Source: Streptomyces olivaceoviridis (GTDB lineage Bacteria; Actinomycetota; Actinomycetes; Streptomycetales; Streptomycetaceae). From it: a stretch of 64,000 bases of DNA. The translations under genes and the position numbers were made by a program. This document shows, piece by piece, positions 8,018 to 16,177 of the stretch. The notes under the pieces were generated by a model. The model was given only the letters and a program-made list of their open reading frames with translations, searched no databases and was not told where the DNA came from. The DNA is taken from contig NZ_BMUI01000001.1 of assembly GCF_014650115.1 (NCBI RefSeq), forward strand, positions 1 through 64,000, read 5' to 3'. Numbering within the stretch: the stretch's first letter is position 1; each line of letters starts with the position of its first letter.

Positions 8018-9202
8018 ATGCTGACCGAGCAGTCCACAGCCACCGTCCGCGCCACCCTGCCCGCCGTCGGCGCGGCGATCGGCGAGATCACCGAGCGCTT
8101 CTACGCCCGCCTCTTCGACGCCCACCCCGACCTGCTGCGCAACCTCTTCAACCGCGGCAACCAGGCCGCCGGCACCCAGAAGCAGGCCCTCGCCGGGTCG
8201 ATCGCCGCCTTCGCCACGCACCTGCTGGACCACCCGGACCAGCGGCCGGACGCGATGCTCGGCCGCATCGCGCACAAGCACGCCTCCCTGGGCGTGGCCC
8301 CCGAGCAGTACGACGTCGTCCACGAGCACCTCTTCGCCGCCATCGCCGAGGTCCTCGGCGAGGCCGTCACCCCCGAGGTGGCCGCCGCCTGGGACGAGGT
8401 GTACTGGCTGATGGCGAACGCCCTCATCGCGATCGAGAAGCGGCTGTACGAGGAGAGCGGCGGCCCCGGCCTGCGCGCCTGGGAGGTCGTCGAGCGCGTC
8501 GAGGAGACCCCGGACGTCGTCACCTTCCGGCTGCGTCCGGCCGACGGCGGCCCGGTGGCCGGCTTCCGCGCCGGGCAGTACGTCTCCGTCGGCGTCACCC
8601 TGCCCGACGGCGCCCGGCAGATACGGCAGTACAGCCTGACCGGGGCGCCGGGCGAGGCGGTGCGCCAGATCAGCGTCAAGCGCGTACGGGGCGAGGCGAC
8701 GCCCGCCGGCGAGGTCTCCCACCACCTCCACGCGCACGTGCGGCCCGGCGACGTCCTGGAACTGTCCGAGCCGTACGGCGACCTCGTGCTGGCCGGCACC
8801 CCGGACACGCCCCTGCTGCTCGCCTCGGCGGGCATCGGCGTGACCCCGATGATCGCGATGCTGGCCGACCTCGCGGCCGGCGGCCACCGCGCCCCGGTCA
8901 CCGTCGTGCACGGCGACCGCTCCCCCGCCGACCACGCCCTGCGCACCGACCACACGGCGTACGCGGAGAAGCTGCCCGACGCCACCGCGCACTTCTTCTA
9001 CGAGCGCGACGCCGAACCGGGCACCCGGACCGGCCTGGTCGACCTGACCGGCATCGCCGTACACCCCGGCACGCGCGCGTATCTGTGCGGTCCCCTCCCC
9101 TTCATGCGCGCGATCCGCACCCAGCTGATCGAGAAGGGCGTCGCCCCGGCCGACATCCACTACGAGGTCTTCGGCCCGGACCTCTGGCTGGCCCAGGGCT
9201 GA
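8018..9202 (+). CDS. hmpA: Flavohaemoglobin, nitric oxide dioxygenase
   Basis: The 394-aa protein is full length for Hmp. Residues 1-140 are the globin domain, with the proximal His (about 88) in RIAHKHASLG. From about 155 comes the FAD domain with FRAGQYVSVG and RQYSLTG, and then the NAD domain with LLASAGIGVTPMIAML and YLCGPLPFM. It oxidises NO to nitrate with O2 and NAD(P)H in the cytosol. The ATG at 8018 follows a GAGGAG site. The NsrR-type operator upstream and nsrR about 170 bases downstream give a complete NO-response unit. Confidence 0.97.
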   Translation: MLTEQSTATVRATLPAVGAAIGEITERFYARLFDAHPDLLRNLFNRGNQAAGTQKQALAGSIAAFATHLLDHPDQRPDAMLGRIAHKHASLGVAPEQYDVVHEHLFAAIAEVLGEAVTPEVAAAWDEVYWLMANALIAIEKRLYEESGGPGLRAWEVVERVEETPDVVTFRLRPADGGPVAGFRAGQYVSVGVTLPDGARQIRQYSLTGAPGEAVRQISVKRVRGEATPAGEVSHHLHAHVRPGDVLELSEPYGDLVLAGTPDTPLLLASAGIGVTPMIAMLADLAAGGHRAPVTVVHGDRSPADHALRTDHTAYAEKLPDATAHFFYERDAEPGTRTGLVDLTGIAVHPGTRAYLCGPLPFMRAIRTQLIEKGVAPADIHYEVFGPDLWLAQG

Positions 9203-9204
9203 GC
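9143..9204 (+). repeat. 3' end of hmpA, duplicated at 9299-9362
   Basis: The last 60 or so bases of hmpA plus the stop recur at 9299-9362 in the same orientation, 156 bases downstream. Both copies begin gccccggccgacatccac and end ggcccagggctgagcg. The middle has diverged and the second copy has two extra bases, so it no longer encodes the same peptide. Confidence 0.85.
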
Positions 9205-9218
9205 GCCCCGAAGAGGCG
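9203..9218 (+). terminator. Short stem-loop after hmpA, inside a Streptomyces-type intergenic repeat
   Basis: GCGCC (9203-9207) and GGCGC (9214-9218) pair directly after the stop codon. The following bases (gcggggaaccgcgcgaccagcc) recall, from memory, a short repeat common downstream of Streptomyces genes. The gap 9203-9373 otherwise holds only the degenerate hmpA tail copy. Confidence 0.5.
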
Positions 9219-9298
9219 CGGGGAACCGCGCGACCAGCCACCACGGCGCGGCACACGCCTGACCACCTCACGCGGCCGGTCGCGACGCATTGCGTCCA

Positions 9299-9362
9299 GC
9301 CCCGGCCGACATCCACCACAAGGCATCCCGCCCCGACCTGGCGGCCGGCCCAGGGCTGAGCG
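9299..9362 (+). repeat. Degenerate second copy of the hmpA 3' end
   Basis: Roughly 80 percent identical by eye to 9143-9204, with both ends preserved exactly. It has no start codon of its own and lies between hmpA and nsrR, which ends at 9374. Confidence 0.8.
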
Positions 9363-9373
9363 TCCGCGCGCGT

Positions 9374-9826
9374 TCAGTCCAGCCCTGGCCGCCGGGAGAT
9401 CCCCAGCAGCAAAGGCCCCGTCGGCCCAGTGACGAGCTCCCCGATCGTGACGGAGTCCAACGCGGCGAAGAACGCCTCCTGAGCCCCGCGCAGAGCGCCC
9501 CGCAGGCGGCAGTCGGAGCGCAGGGGGCAGGCCGGCGTCCCCTGCGTCCCCTCGCAGTCCACCACGTCACCGTCGCCCTCGAAGGTCCGCACGACCGCGC
9601 CCACCGACGCGGTGCGGCCCCGCTCCGTGAGCGCCAGCCCGCCGCCCCGCCCGCGCCGGGCGTCGACCAGGCCCAGGTGCTGGAGTTCGGCGACGACCTT
9701 CGCGGCGTGCGTGTAGGGCACGTCCATGTCGGCGGCGACCTGACGGGTCGTCGGGGTGGATTCGGCGACGACCGCGAGTCGCATCAGGACGCGCAGGGCC
9801 AGGTCGGTGGAGCGCAGCAACCGCAT
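9374..9826 (-). CDS. nsrR: Rrf2-family NO-sensing repressor NsrR
   Basis: The 150-aa product begins MRLLRSTDLALRVLMRLAVV and has a winged helix (PTTRQVAADMDVPYTHAAKVVAELQHLGLV). It also has an Rrf2 cysteine cluster at about 91, 100 and 106. Asp8, reported to be a cluster ligand in Streptomyces NsrR, is conserved. NsrR binds an Fe-S cluster that NO destroys, which releases repression of hmpA. I chose the ATG at 9826 because the family starts with this MRL motif; the frame opens further upstream at 9850. Cys spacing C-X8-C-X5-C is wider in the first interval than the X5 I recall for S. coelicolor. Confidence 0.9.
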   Translation of the reverse strand: MRLLRSTDLALRVLMRLAVVAESTPTTRQVAADMDVPYTHAAKVVAELQHLGLVDARRGRGGGLALTERGRTASVGAVVRTFEGDGDVVDCEGTQGTPACPLRSDCRLRGALRGAQEAFFAALDSVTIGELVTGPTGPLLLGISRRPGLD

Positions 9827-9827
9827 A

Positions 9828-9860
9828 CCGCGAGCGTAGATAATGCGCATCCCGGCTTCA
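9828..9860 (-). promoter_or_regulatory. Candidate nsrR promoter with weak NsrR-like site
   Basis: On the minus strand, TTGAAG is followed after 17 bases by TACGCT, a good -35/-10 pair just upstream of the nsrR start. Between them lies GGGATGCGCATTATCT, containing the 8-bp palindrome ATGCGCAT. This is far weaker than the hmpA operator but could allow autoregulation. Confidence 0.45.
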
Positions 9861-9964
9861 AATTATCCGGTTCCTGTGCCCTCCCTACGTCAAGGGCTGC
9901 CCCGTCGCATTACGATCAGCGGGCCCCACCGTCCACGTCCCCCTTCCCCCGAAGGACACGCCTC

Positions 9965-10648
9965 ATGGGTTCCGGCAAGAACAGCAGCACCGCGGCGCGC
10001 AAGGCGCGCATCGAGGAGATGCGGCGCGCGGAGCGTGCCCGCGAGCGCCGCAACCGGGTGCTCACCATCACCGCCAGCGCGGTGGTCGTCGTCGGTCTCG
10101 TCGTCGGCGGTGTGGTCCTCGTGAAGACGCAGGACGACTCCGGCAAGGACCAGGCGACGCCGAGCGGTGACGCCAAGGGCTCCGGGGACTCCGGAAAGTT
10201 CACCACCGGCGCGGACGGCGTGAAGACCTGGTCGGGCAAGCTGTCCCGGACGCACGTGACGACCAAGGTGTCGTACCCGATGCACCCGCCGGTCGGCGGC
10301 AACCACAACCCGGTCTGGCTGAACTGCAACGGCGACGTCTACACCAAGGCGGTGCCGGAGGAGAACGCCGTGCACTCGCTGGAGCACGGCGCGGTCTGGG
10401 TGACGTACACGGACAAGGCGGCCAAGGCCGACGTCGACGCGCTCGCGGCGAAGGTGAAGAAGACGCCGTACTCGCTGATGAGCCCGTACGAGAACCAGGA
10501 CGCCCCGCTGATCCTGTCGGCCTGGGGCCACCAGGTCGCGGTGAAGAGCGCCAAGGACCCGGAAGTGGACAAGTTCTTCGCCACGTACGTACAGGGGCAG
10601 CAGACGCCCGAGCCGGGCGCCTCGTGCACCGGCGGGGTCATGAAGTGA
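9965..10648 (+). CDS. DUF3105 membrane-anchored protein
   Basis: In this 227-aa protein, residues 1-35 are charged (RKARIEEMRRAERARERRNR). A single transmembrane helix follows (VLTITASAVVVVGLVVGGVVLV), so the C-terminal domain is probably outside the cell. That domain carries the DUF3105 signature: YPMHPPVGGNHNPVWLNCNG, VHSLEHGAVWVTY and the GASCTGG end. The many conserved His, Cys and Met residues suggest metal binding, but the function is unknown. ATG at 9965 follows GAAGGA. The stop overlaps the DUF305 start by four bases, a pairing common in actinobacteria. Confidence 0.85.
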   Translation: MGSGKNSSTAARKARIEEMRRAERARERRNRVLTITASAVVVVGLVVGGVVLVKTQDDSGKDQATPSGDAKGSGDSGKFTTGADGVKTWSGKLSRTHVTTKVSYPMHPPVGGNHNPVWLNCNGDVYTKAVPEENAVHSLEHGAVWVTYTDKAAKADVDALAAKVKKTPYSLMSPYENQDAPLILSAWGHQVAVKSAKDPEVDKFFATYVQGQQTPEPGASCTGGVMK

Positions 10649-11277
10649 GGCGGCAGCACATCGGCTGGGTCGCCGGGGCCGCGGCGGCGGTGCTCGTCGC
10701 GGCCGGCGCGATCACCTACGCGGTCGCCGAGGAGCCCGGCGGATCGGACCCGAAGACGCCGAGCGCACAGTCGGCGGACGCCGGGTTCGCCCGGGACATG
10801 GCCGTCCACCACCAGCAGGCCGTCGAGATGTCGTACATCGTGCGCGACCGCACGAAGGACGACGAGGTACGGCGGCTCGCCTACGACATCGCGCAGACGC
10901 AGGCCAACCAGCGCGGGATGCTGCTGGGCTGGCTGGACCTGTGGAACCTGCCCAAGGTCTCGGCCGACCCGCCGATGACCTGGATGGGCATGGGCGGCAT
11001 GGCCTCCGGCAAGGACGGCGCGCTGATGCCGGGGATGGCCACGAACACCGAGCTGAAGAAGCTCGGGTCGCTCAGCGGCAAGCAGGCCGAGATCTTCTAC
11101 CTCCAGCTGATGACGGACCATCACAAGGGCGGCATCCACATGGCCGAGGGCTGTGTCGCCAAGTGCACCGTCGGCGTGGAGAAGCGGCTCGCGCAGGGCA
11201 TGGTCGACGCGCAGCAGTCGGAGATCGAGCTGATGGCCGGAATGCTCAAGGAGCGGGGCGCGCAAGCCCGTTCGTAA
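10645..11277 (+). CDS. DUF305 secreted or anchored protein
   Basis: The 210-aa product starts at a GTG overlapping the DUF3105 stop (GTGA). A hydrophobic N-terminus (VAGAAAAVLVAAGAITYAVA) is followed by a ferritin-like DUF305 domain with FARDMAVHHQQAVEMS and LQLMTDHHKGGIHMAEGC. The paired HH motifs and Met-rich loop (MTWMGMGGMASGKDG) suggest copper or another metal as ligand; this is inference, as the family is uncharacterised. Translational coupling to DUF3105 implies a joint extracytoplasmic role. Confidence 0.85.
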   Translation: MRRQHIGWVAGAAAAVLVAAGAITYAVAEEPGGSDPKTPSAQSADAGFARDMAVHHQQAVEMSYIVRDRTKDDEVRRLAYDIAQTQANQRGMLLGWLDLWNLPKVSADPPMTWMGMGGMASGKDGALMPGMATNTELKKLGSLSGKQAEIFYLQLMTDHHKGGIHMAEGCVAKCTVGVEKRLAQGMVDAQQSEIELMAGMLKERGAQARS

Positions 11278-11302
11278 CACCGCCGTAAGGATGAAACGGT
11301 CA

Positions 11303-11322
11303 AACCGCCCGACGTGGCGGTT
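11303..11322 (+). terminator. Stem-loop after the DUF3105-DUF305 unit
   Basis: AACCGCC and GGCGGTT form a perfect 7-bp stem with a 6-base loop, 25 bases beyond the DUF305 stop. The remaining gap to 11487 carries a TTGACT box at 11336-11341, which could be a -35 for the protease gene, but I could not find a convincing -10. Confidence 0.6.
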
Positions 11323-11487
11323 ACTTGAGCTTCTCTTGACTTTCACGTTCCCCTCGCATGAACGGTTCATCGCAAGAGTGGCCCCCATCGTGTGATCCAC
11401 TCGCCGGCCGACACCGCCGCGGGCCGGCGCGCGCCTCCACGACGTGCCAACCACTACATGCATGCGAACCGCATCGCAGGGGGTTCT

Positions 11488-13428
11488 ATGAGATCCAACC
11501 GCGCCACCGTGCGCGCCGGTGTGAGCATGGCAGCGACACTGCCCATGATCGCCGGTGCGCTGGCGCTGGGCATACCCGCGGCACACGCCGCGGACAGCCC
11601 CGCTCGTGACGTACTGAAGGGCACCAAGCCGCTCTGGGCCACGGCCAAGGCGGACAAGGGCGCGACCGCGGACACGTCCCAGGTCAAGGCCCGCGTCTAC
11701 CTGGCCGGCCGGGACGCGGCCGGACTCGCCGCCTACGCCAAGGCGGTGTCCGACCCCAGCTCGCCCCTGTACGGCAAGTACCTCAGCGCCAAGAAGGCGC
11801 AGGCCCGCTTCGGGGCCACCAAGGCCCAGGTGTCCGCCGTCACGTCCTGGCTGAAGTCGGCCGGTCTGACGGTCACCGCGGTCACCCCGCACTACGTCGC
11901 CGTCTCCGGTGACGTGGCCGCCGCCGAGAAGGCGTTCGGCACCGAGCTGCACAACTACGCCAAGGGCTCGAAGACCTACCGGGCCGCGGCTCGGGCGGCC
12001 TCCGTCCCGGCCGGCCTCAAGGGCGCCGTGCTGACCGTCACCGGCCTGGACAACGCCCCGCACAAGGCGAACCACGACGACCAGCTGCCGCCCCCGGACG
12101 CGGTCTTCAAGAACGCCGGCCCCTTCTCGTCGTACTACGGCTCGAACGTCGCGACGACGCTCCCGGACGCCTACGGCCAGAAGATCCCGTACGCGGTCAA
12201 GGGCTACACCGGCAAGCAGCTGCGCGCCGCGTACGGCGCCGGCACGTACACCGGCCACGGGGTGCGCATCGCGATCACCGACGCGTACGCCTCCCCGACG
12301 ATCGCCTACGACGCCGGCGCGTACGCGGTGAAGAACGGTGACGCGGCCTGGAAGACCGGCCAGTTGCACCAGGTGCTGCCGAAGAACTACACCAAGACCG
12401 ACGAGTGCGGGGCCGCCGGCTGGTACGGCGAGGAGACCCTGGACGTCGAGGCGGTCCACGCGGTCGCCCCGAACGCCGACGTCACCTACGTGGGCGCGGC
12501 CTCCTGCTACGACGACGACCTGCTGGACTCCCTCAGCAAGATCGTCGACAGCCACCTGGCCGACATCGTCTCCAACTCCTGGGGCGACGTCGAGGCCAAC
12601 CAGACGCCGGACCTCGCGGCGGCCTACGACCAGGTCTTCCAGCTGGGCGCGGTCCAGGGCATCGGCTTCTACTTCTCCTCCGGCGACGACGGCGACCAGG
12701 TCGCCAACACCGGTGTGAAGCAGGTCGACACCCCGGCCAACTCCGCCTGGGTCACCGCGGTCGGCGGCACCTCGCTGGCCGTCGGCAAGGGCGACAAGTA
12801 CCAGTGGGAGACCGGCTGGGGCACCGAGAAGGCCACGCTGGCACCTGACGGCAAGAGCTGGGTCGGCTTCCCCGGCGCGTTCACCTCGGGCGCGGGCGGC
12901 GGCACCAGCAAGACGGTCGCCGAGCCGTACTACCAGAAGGGCGTCGTGCCGAACGCGCTGGCCACGGCCAACAGCGCCTCCGGCAACCGCGTCGTCCCGG
13001 ACATCGCGGCCATCGCCGACCCGAACACCGGCTTCCTGGTCGGCCAGACCCAGACCTTCCCCGACGGCACCGAGCAGTACAGCGAGTACCGCATCGGCGG
13101 CACCTCGCTGGCCGCACCGGTCATCGCGGCGGTCCAGGCCCTGGCCCAGGAGGCCCGCGGCGGCAAGCCCCTCGGCTTCGCCAACCCGGTGATCTACGCC
13201 AAGTACGGCAAGAAGGGCGTCTTCCACGACGTCACGGACGACCCGACGGGGTCGGGCCTGGCTGTGGCACGTGTCGACTTCGCCAACGGCCTGGACGCCG
13301 CTGACGGCCTGCTGACCTCGGTCCGCAGCCTGGGCAAGGACAGCTCGCTGACCGCGGTGAAGGGCTACGACGACGTGACGGGGGTCGGCTCACCGGCCAA
13401 CGGGTACGTGGAGTCGTTCCGGCGGTAA
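11488..13428 (+). CDS. Secreted S53 family (sedolisin) serine-carboxyl protease
   Basis: The 646-aa preproenzyme starts at ATG 11488 after AGGGGG. Its signal peptide ends near AAHAADSP. The propeptide (about 40-230) has the pro-kumamolisin pattern PSSPLYGKYLSAKKAQARFG. The catalytic domain has EETLDVEAVHAVAP (Glu and Asp of the Glu-Asp-Ser triad), FSSGDDGD (oxyanion Asp) and IGGTSLAAPV (Ser). The C-terminal FHDVTDDPTGSG and YDDVTGVGSP recall the calcium-binding region. It would be secreted and self-activate at acid pH, degrading external protein. A strong bidirectional hairpin follows the gene. Confidence 0.93.
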   Translation: MRSNRATVRAGVSMAATLPMIAGALALGIPAAHAADSPARDVLKGTKPLWATAKADKGATADTSQVKARVYLAGRDAAGLAAYAKAVSDPSSPLYGKYLSAKKAQARFGATKAQVSAVTSWLKSAGLTVTAVTPHYVAVSGDVAAAEKAFGTELHNYAKGSKTYRAAARAASVPAGLKGAVLTVTGLDNAPHKANHDDQLPPPDAVFKNAGPFSSYYGSNVATTLPDAYGQKIPYAVKGYTGKQLRAAYGAGTYTGHGVRIAITDAYASPTIAYDAGAYAVKNGDAAWKTGQLHQVLPKNYTKTDECGAAGWYGEETLDVEAVHAVAPNADVTYVGAASCYDDDLLDSLSKIVDSHLADIVSNSWGDVEANQTPDLAAAYDQVFQLGAVQGIGFYFSSGDDGDQVANTGVKQVDTPANSAWVTAVGGTSLAVGKGDKYQWETGWGTEKATLAPDGKSWVGFPGAFTSGAGGGTSKTVAEPYYQKGVVPNALATANSASGNRVVPDIAAIADPNTGFLVGQTQTFPDGTEQYSEYRIGGTSLAAPVIAAVQALAQEARGGKPLGFANPVIYAKYGKKGVFHDVTDDPTGSGLAVARVDFANGLDAADGLLTSVRSLGKDSSLTAVKGYDDVTGVGSPANGYVESFRR

Positions 13429-13448
13429 GTCGCTGGGGTTGCTCGGTT

Positions 13449-13486
13449 GAAGGGGCGTGGGGTGCGTGTGCACCTCACGCCCCTTC
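13449..13486. terminator. Bidirectional stem-loop between the protease and DUF397 genes
   Basis: GAAGGGGCGTG and CACGCCCCTTC form an 11-bp perfect outer stem. Inside it GGTGC and GCACC pair further, for about 16 bp of stem overall. It lies between two converging genes and would serve both strands. Confidence 0.85.
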
Positions 13487-13490
13487 GGCT

Positions 13491-13772
13491 TCAGGGTGCC
13501 TTGAGTGCGGTGATGAAGGGGGTCCAGGCGGTGGGGGGGAGGAGGAGGACGGGGCCGTGGGGGGACTTGGAGTCGCGTACGGGGATGACTCCAGGGACGT
13601 TGGAGGCGACTTCCAGACAGTTACCGCCGTCTTCGTTGCTGTAGCTCGACTTTCGCCAGAGGGCGGCGCCGGGGAAGTCGCTGGCGACTTCGACGCATTC
13701 TCCGCCATCACCGTTGCTGTAGCTGCTCTTGAACCAGAGCGCGTCACTCAAGTCGATCCGGTTGGTCGCCAT
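13491..13772 (-). CDS. Tandem DUF397 protein
   Basis: The 93-aa product holds two DUF397 repeats: LWFKSSYSNGDGGECVEVA at about 13-31 and LWRKSSYSNEDGGNCLEVA at about 38-56, then VPVRDSK-type and PFITALK ends. DUF397 proteins are small Streptomyces partners of XRE/DUF5753 regulators; the BldB/WhiJ-like family is the precedent. Its start lies inside the end of the upstream XRE gene (29-base overlap), so the two are co-translated. GC is visibly lower than in neighbouring genes. Confidence 0.9.
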   Translation of the reverse strand: MATNRIDLSDALWFKSSYSNGDGGECVEVASDFPGAALWRKSSYSNEDGGNCLEVASNVPGVIPVRDSKSPHGPVLLLPPTAWTPFITALKAP

Positions 13773-14607
13773 TTCGGAAATCCTCTGCCGCTGCCTTGAT
13801 CATGGCCAGGGACGTGTCTGGTGACAGCGCGACGGCCCTGAGCCGATCGTATGCCTTGCGGTACTGCTTCACGAGGGCCGGATCATCGATGGTGTCCCCG
13901 CTGTAGGAAGCATCGGTGTAGATCAGCGGCGGGGCTTCCGGGAACGTCATGATCATGATGGAGGCGGCCATCAGGGGATACGCCCCGCATGTGCGCGGAA
14001 CGATCTGCGGAGTGATCCGGCGCCGCTCGGCCAACGCCACGATGCGGTCGAGCTGTTCGGCCATTTCCGGCGGAGACAGGATCGGCTCCGCGATCAGCGA
14101 CTCGTGCAGGATCGCCCAGTACTCCGGGGTGGTGTGATCGTCCTCGAAGATGTGAGCCCGCGCGAGTCGGGCTGTCACCTTCTGCTCCACCCACTCATCA
14201 ACGGCTCCCGGGTGAGCCGACCGGACCAGCGCCCGCGCGTACGGGGCGGTCTGAAGCAGCCCAGGCAAGATGATGGGAGACCACAGCTCAATGGAATCCG
14301 CGTGCTTCTCCGCCTCCAACGCCTTCTCGAAGTAGGCGGCATGCCCACTCCTCCTGGCCTTCCGCACATCCTCGCAACGGCGCTCGAAGAAGCCGTCGGT
14401 GTCCAGCACTCGATCCGCATGCCGGGCAAGGTCGAGCGGCATCCGTCGCTCCCCGTGCTCGATATCGCTGAGGTACGTCTTGCCGTAGAAGCTGCCCTCA
14501 AGGAACGCCTCCAACGACAGGCCGGCCGCCTCCCGCTTCCACCGCAACTCCTTGCCGTAGAAGGTCGGGACGCTCATCGAGCCGTCAATGTCCTTGCCCC
14601 GAGCCAC
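13744..14607 (-). CDS. XRE-family regulator with DUF5753 ligand domain
   Basis: The 287-aa protein has an N-terminal helix-turn-helix (GKELRWKREAAGLSLEAFLEG ... TYLSDIEHGERRM, residues about 17-60). A DUF5753 domain follows (LWSPIILPGLLQTAPYARAL ... ILHESLI ... PQIVPRTCGAYPLMAASIMIM). This is the WhiJ-like architecture that pairs with small DUF397 proteins to control development or antibiotic genes. The partner gene overlaps its 3' end. What it senses is unknown. It is divergent from the small protein/ATPase pair at 14723. Confidence 0.9.
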   Translation of the reverse strand: MARGKDIDGSMSVPTFYGKELRWKREAAGLSLEAFLEGSFYGKTYLSDIEHGERRMPLDLARHADRVLDTDGFFERRCEDVRKARRSGHAAYFEKALEAEKHADSIELWSPIILPGLLQTAPYARALVRSAHPGAVDEWVEQKVTARLARAHIFEDDHTTPEYWAILHESLIAEPILSPPEMAEQLDRIVALAERRRITPQIVPRTCGAYPLMAASIMIMTFPEAPPLIYTDASYSGDTIDDPALVKQYRKAYDRLRAVALSPDTSLAMIKAAAEDFRNGDQPDRLE

Positions 14608-14722
14608 CGCTCACTCTCCTCCGCTGCCCTGGTCGCGAACGCGAAACCTCTTCCACGGTAGCGAGCGCGGCGACAGTCTGTGATGCGTTCGTCACACACA
14701 GCACAGAAGGTTGCCGCCCCTC

Positions 14723-14944
14723 ATGTCCGACCGCTCCCCCACCGCCTACGACGTCACGCTCTGCGTCGAGGACCTCCGTGCCGCGCTCGCCCTGCACGGC
14801 ATCACGCTCCCCTCGCTCCGGGTCGACCTGCCGAGCTTCGCGGGTACGTACGCCCCGCCCGCCGGACTCGTCACGCTCGGGAACTGCAACACGGCCACGG
14901 CGCGGGCGCTGGCCGCCGTGCTGAGGAAGGCGGCGGCGGAGTGA
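14723..14944 (+). CDS. Small protein of unknown function, coupled to an RsbW-like ATPase
   Basis: This is a 73-aa product with no family I recognise: MSDRSPTAYDVTLCVEDLRA, then GYVxPP-like and LVTLGNCNTATARALAAVL. It is soluble, slightly acidic and alpha/beta-like. The ATG at 14723 has an AGAAGG site 12 bases upstream, a long spacing. Its stop overlaps the GTG of the ATPase gene by four bases. The position upstream of an anti-sigma-like kinase and divergent to an XRE/DUF397 pair is a recurrent Streptomyces arrangement, so a regulatory role is likely but unproven. Confidence 0.65.
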   Translation: MSDRSPTAYDVTLCVEDLRAALALHGITLPSLRVDLPSFAGTYAPPAGLVTLGNCNTATARALAAVLRKAAAE

Positions 14945-15309
14945 CGACGCCGATGACACCGCTGGAACTGCACCTGCTGGCCACGCCGAAGGCCGCGCCG
15001 GAACTGCGCCACCACCTCCGTGCGCACGGCTTCGACGTCCGGCTGTGTGCGACGGAGCTGCTGACGAACGTCATCGACCACCTCGGCGAGGGAACACCGG
15101 TGACGGTCCGGGTCGGGGGTACGGCGGTGGGGAACCGTACCCGCATCGAGGTGACCGATCCCGACCCGCGCGCGTTGCCCGTCCTGCTGTCGGCTGGGGA
15201 AGCGGCGGAGTCGGGGCGGGGGTTGGCGCTCGTGGACGCGCTGGCCGAGCGGTGGGGCGTGGAACAGGGGCCGGACCGGAAGACGGTGTGGTGCGAGCTG
15301 AGGAACTGA
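14941..15309 (+). CDS. RsbW-like ATP-binding (HATPase) protein
   Basis: The 122-aa GHKL-type ATPase has LCATELLTNVIDHLGEGTP (N box, with E and N for Mg-ATP), EVTDPDPRALP (G1 box) and SGRGLALVDALAERWGV (G2 box). This compact form is common in Streptomyces as an anti-sigma-factor kinase or orphan regulator. The GTG start overlaps the stop of the 73-aa gene (GTGA). The gene ends at 15309, and its TGA is the first triplet of a 62-bp repeat that recurs inverted at 16446-16507. Confidence 0.85.
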   Translation: MTTPMTPLELHLLATPKAAPELRHHLRAHGFDVRLCATELLTNVIDHLGEGTPVTVRVGGTAVGNRTRIEVTDPDPRALPVLLSAGEAAESGRGLALVDALAERWGVEQGPDRKTVWCELRN

Positions 15310-15368
15310 CCGTCGGGCCGCCCGCTTCCCGGCCAGTGTCGGGCTTCCGCGAGGTGAGTCAAGGGCGC
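15307..15368 (+). repeat. Left copy of a 62-bp stop-codon-anchored inverted repeat
   Basis: It begins with the TGA of the ATPase gene and matches the complement of 16446-16507 in 61 of 62 positions by eye (one C/T difference). It opens TGACCGTCGGGCCGC and closes GTGAGTCAAGGGCGC. Confidence 0.9.
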
Positions 15369-15472
15369 GTTCGGGAAAGTGGCCCCCTCACCGGCACCGG
15401 TCCCTGACGCCAACCGCGTCCACACCGTCGGAAGGGGAACGCGACCGCGCCTCGCCAGCACGCCGGGTGGGC

Positions 15473-16003
15473 TCAGTGCTGTTGTACCGCGAGTCCGGGG
15501 CAGTGACGCCGCATCGCGTCCAGGACCGCCTCGGGCGGCACCGGCAAGGTGTTCGTGGGCATGTTGGCCGGGCCGAAGCCGAGCCGTGCGTTCATGGACG
15601 CGGTCCTGCGGACGAGCTTGGGCGCGCGGGCCAGGTAGGCGTCCGGATCGTGCAGCACCAGCTCGATGAACCGCTGCGAGGTGTTGCGTACCCGCTGCTC
15701 GCGTATCCGCACGGCGGCTATCTCGTCCCAGCCGAACCGGCCCAGCCCCACGTGCTCCACTCCCGCGTCGTCCAGCACCAGCTCCGGTCGGTCGCGGAGC
15801 AGGCGCTGGATGAAGAGCACCGAGCAGAACCCGAAGAAGAGGACGGCCAGCGCCCCCGCCGCAGTCATCTTCACCGTGCTGTGGGCGACCAGGAAGACGA
15901 TGCCCAGGGCGACGAAGACCAGGGACCCGGCCAGCATGGCCCACGCACGTCCCTTGGCCAGCGGGTAGACCGTCGGGGGCAGTGGAGCCGCTTTTTCGAT
16001 CAC
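15473..16003 (-). CDS. STM3941-family two-helix membrane protein
   Basis: The 176-aa product starts at GTG 16003; the frame runs further upstream but only through repeat sequence. It has two hydrophobic helices at about 19-62 (WAMLAGSLVFVALGIVFLVA and AGALAVLFFGFCSVLFI). A PH-like cytosolic part follows with GVEHVGLGRFGWDEIAAVRI, FIELVLHDPDAYLAR and NTLPVPPEAVLDAMR. This matches what I recall as the STM3941 family, whose function is unknown. The gene sits alone between inverted copies of a 62-bp repeat. Confidence 0.75.
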   Translation of the reverse strand: MIEKAAPLPPTVYPLAKGRAWAMLAGSLVFVALGIVFLVAHSTVKMTAAGALAVLFFGFCSVLFIQRLLRDRPELVLDDAGVEHVGLGRFGWDEIAAVRIREQRVRNTSQRFIELVLHDPDAYLARAPKLVRRTASMNARLGFGPANMPTNTLPVPPEAVLDAMRRHCPGLAVQQH

Positions 16004-16177
16004 GGGCAGACGATAGGACCAGACCCCTCGCCAACGGAACCCCGGCAACCCCTCACCCCACACAGAGGCTGGTGATTGGCGTATTTGGGCCACTACTGCC
16101 GCACAGCCACCCCTCTGACCTGCACCACTGCCGGGCCCCTTGGCACAATTCCGCCAATCACGGCCTGCGGGGACCCA

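Noticed and set aside
9290..9400. Upstream extension of the DUF3105 frame through the hmpA tail copy
   Set aside because: The family protein starts at ATG 9965 with a good ribosome site; the upstream part runs antisense through nsrR.
10339..13227. Very long minus-strand open frame (962 codons) opposite the DUF305 and protease genes
   Set aside because: Low-complexity Arg/Gly/Val-rich translation and full overlap with well-supported genes; a by-product of high GC third positions.
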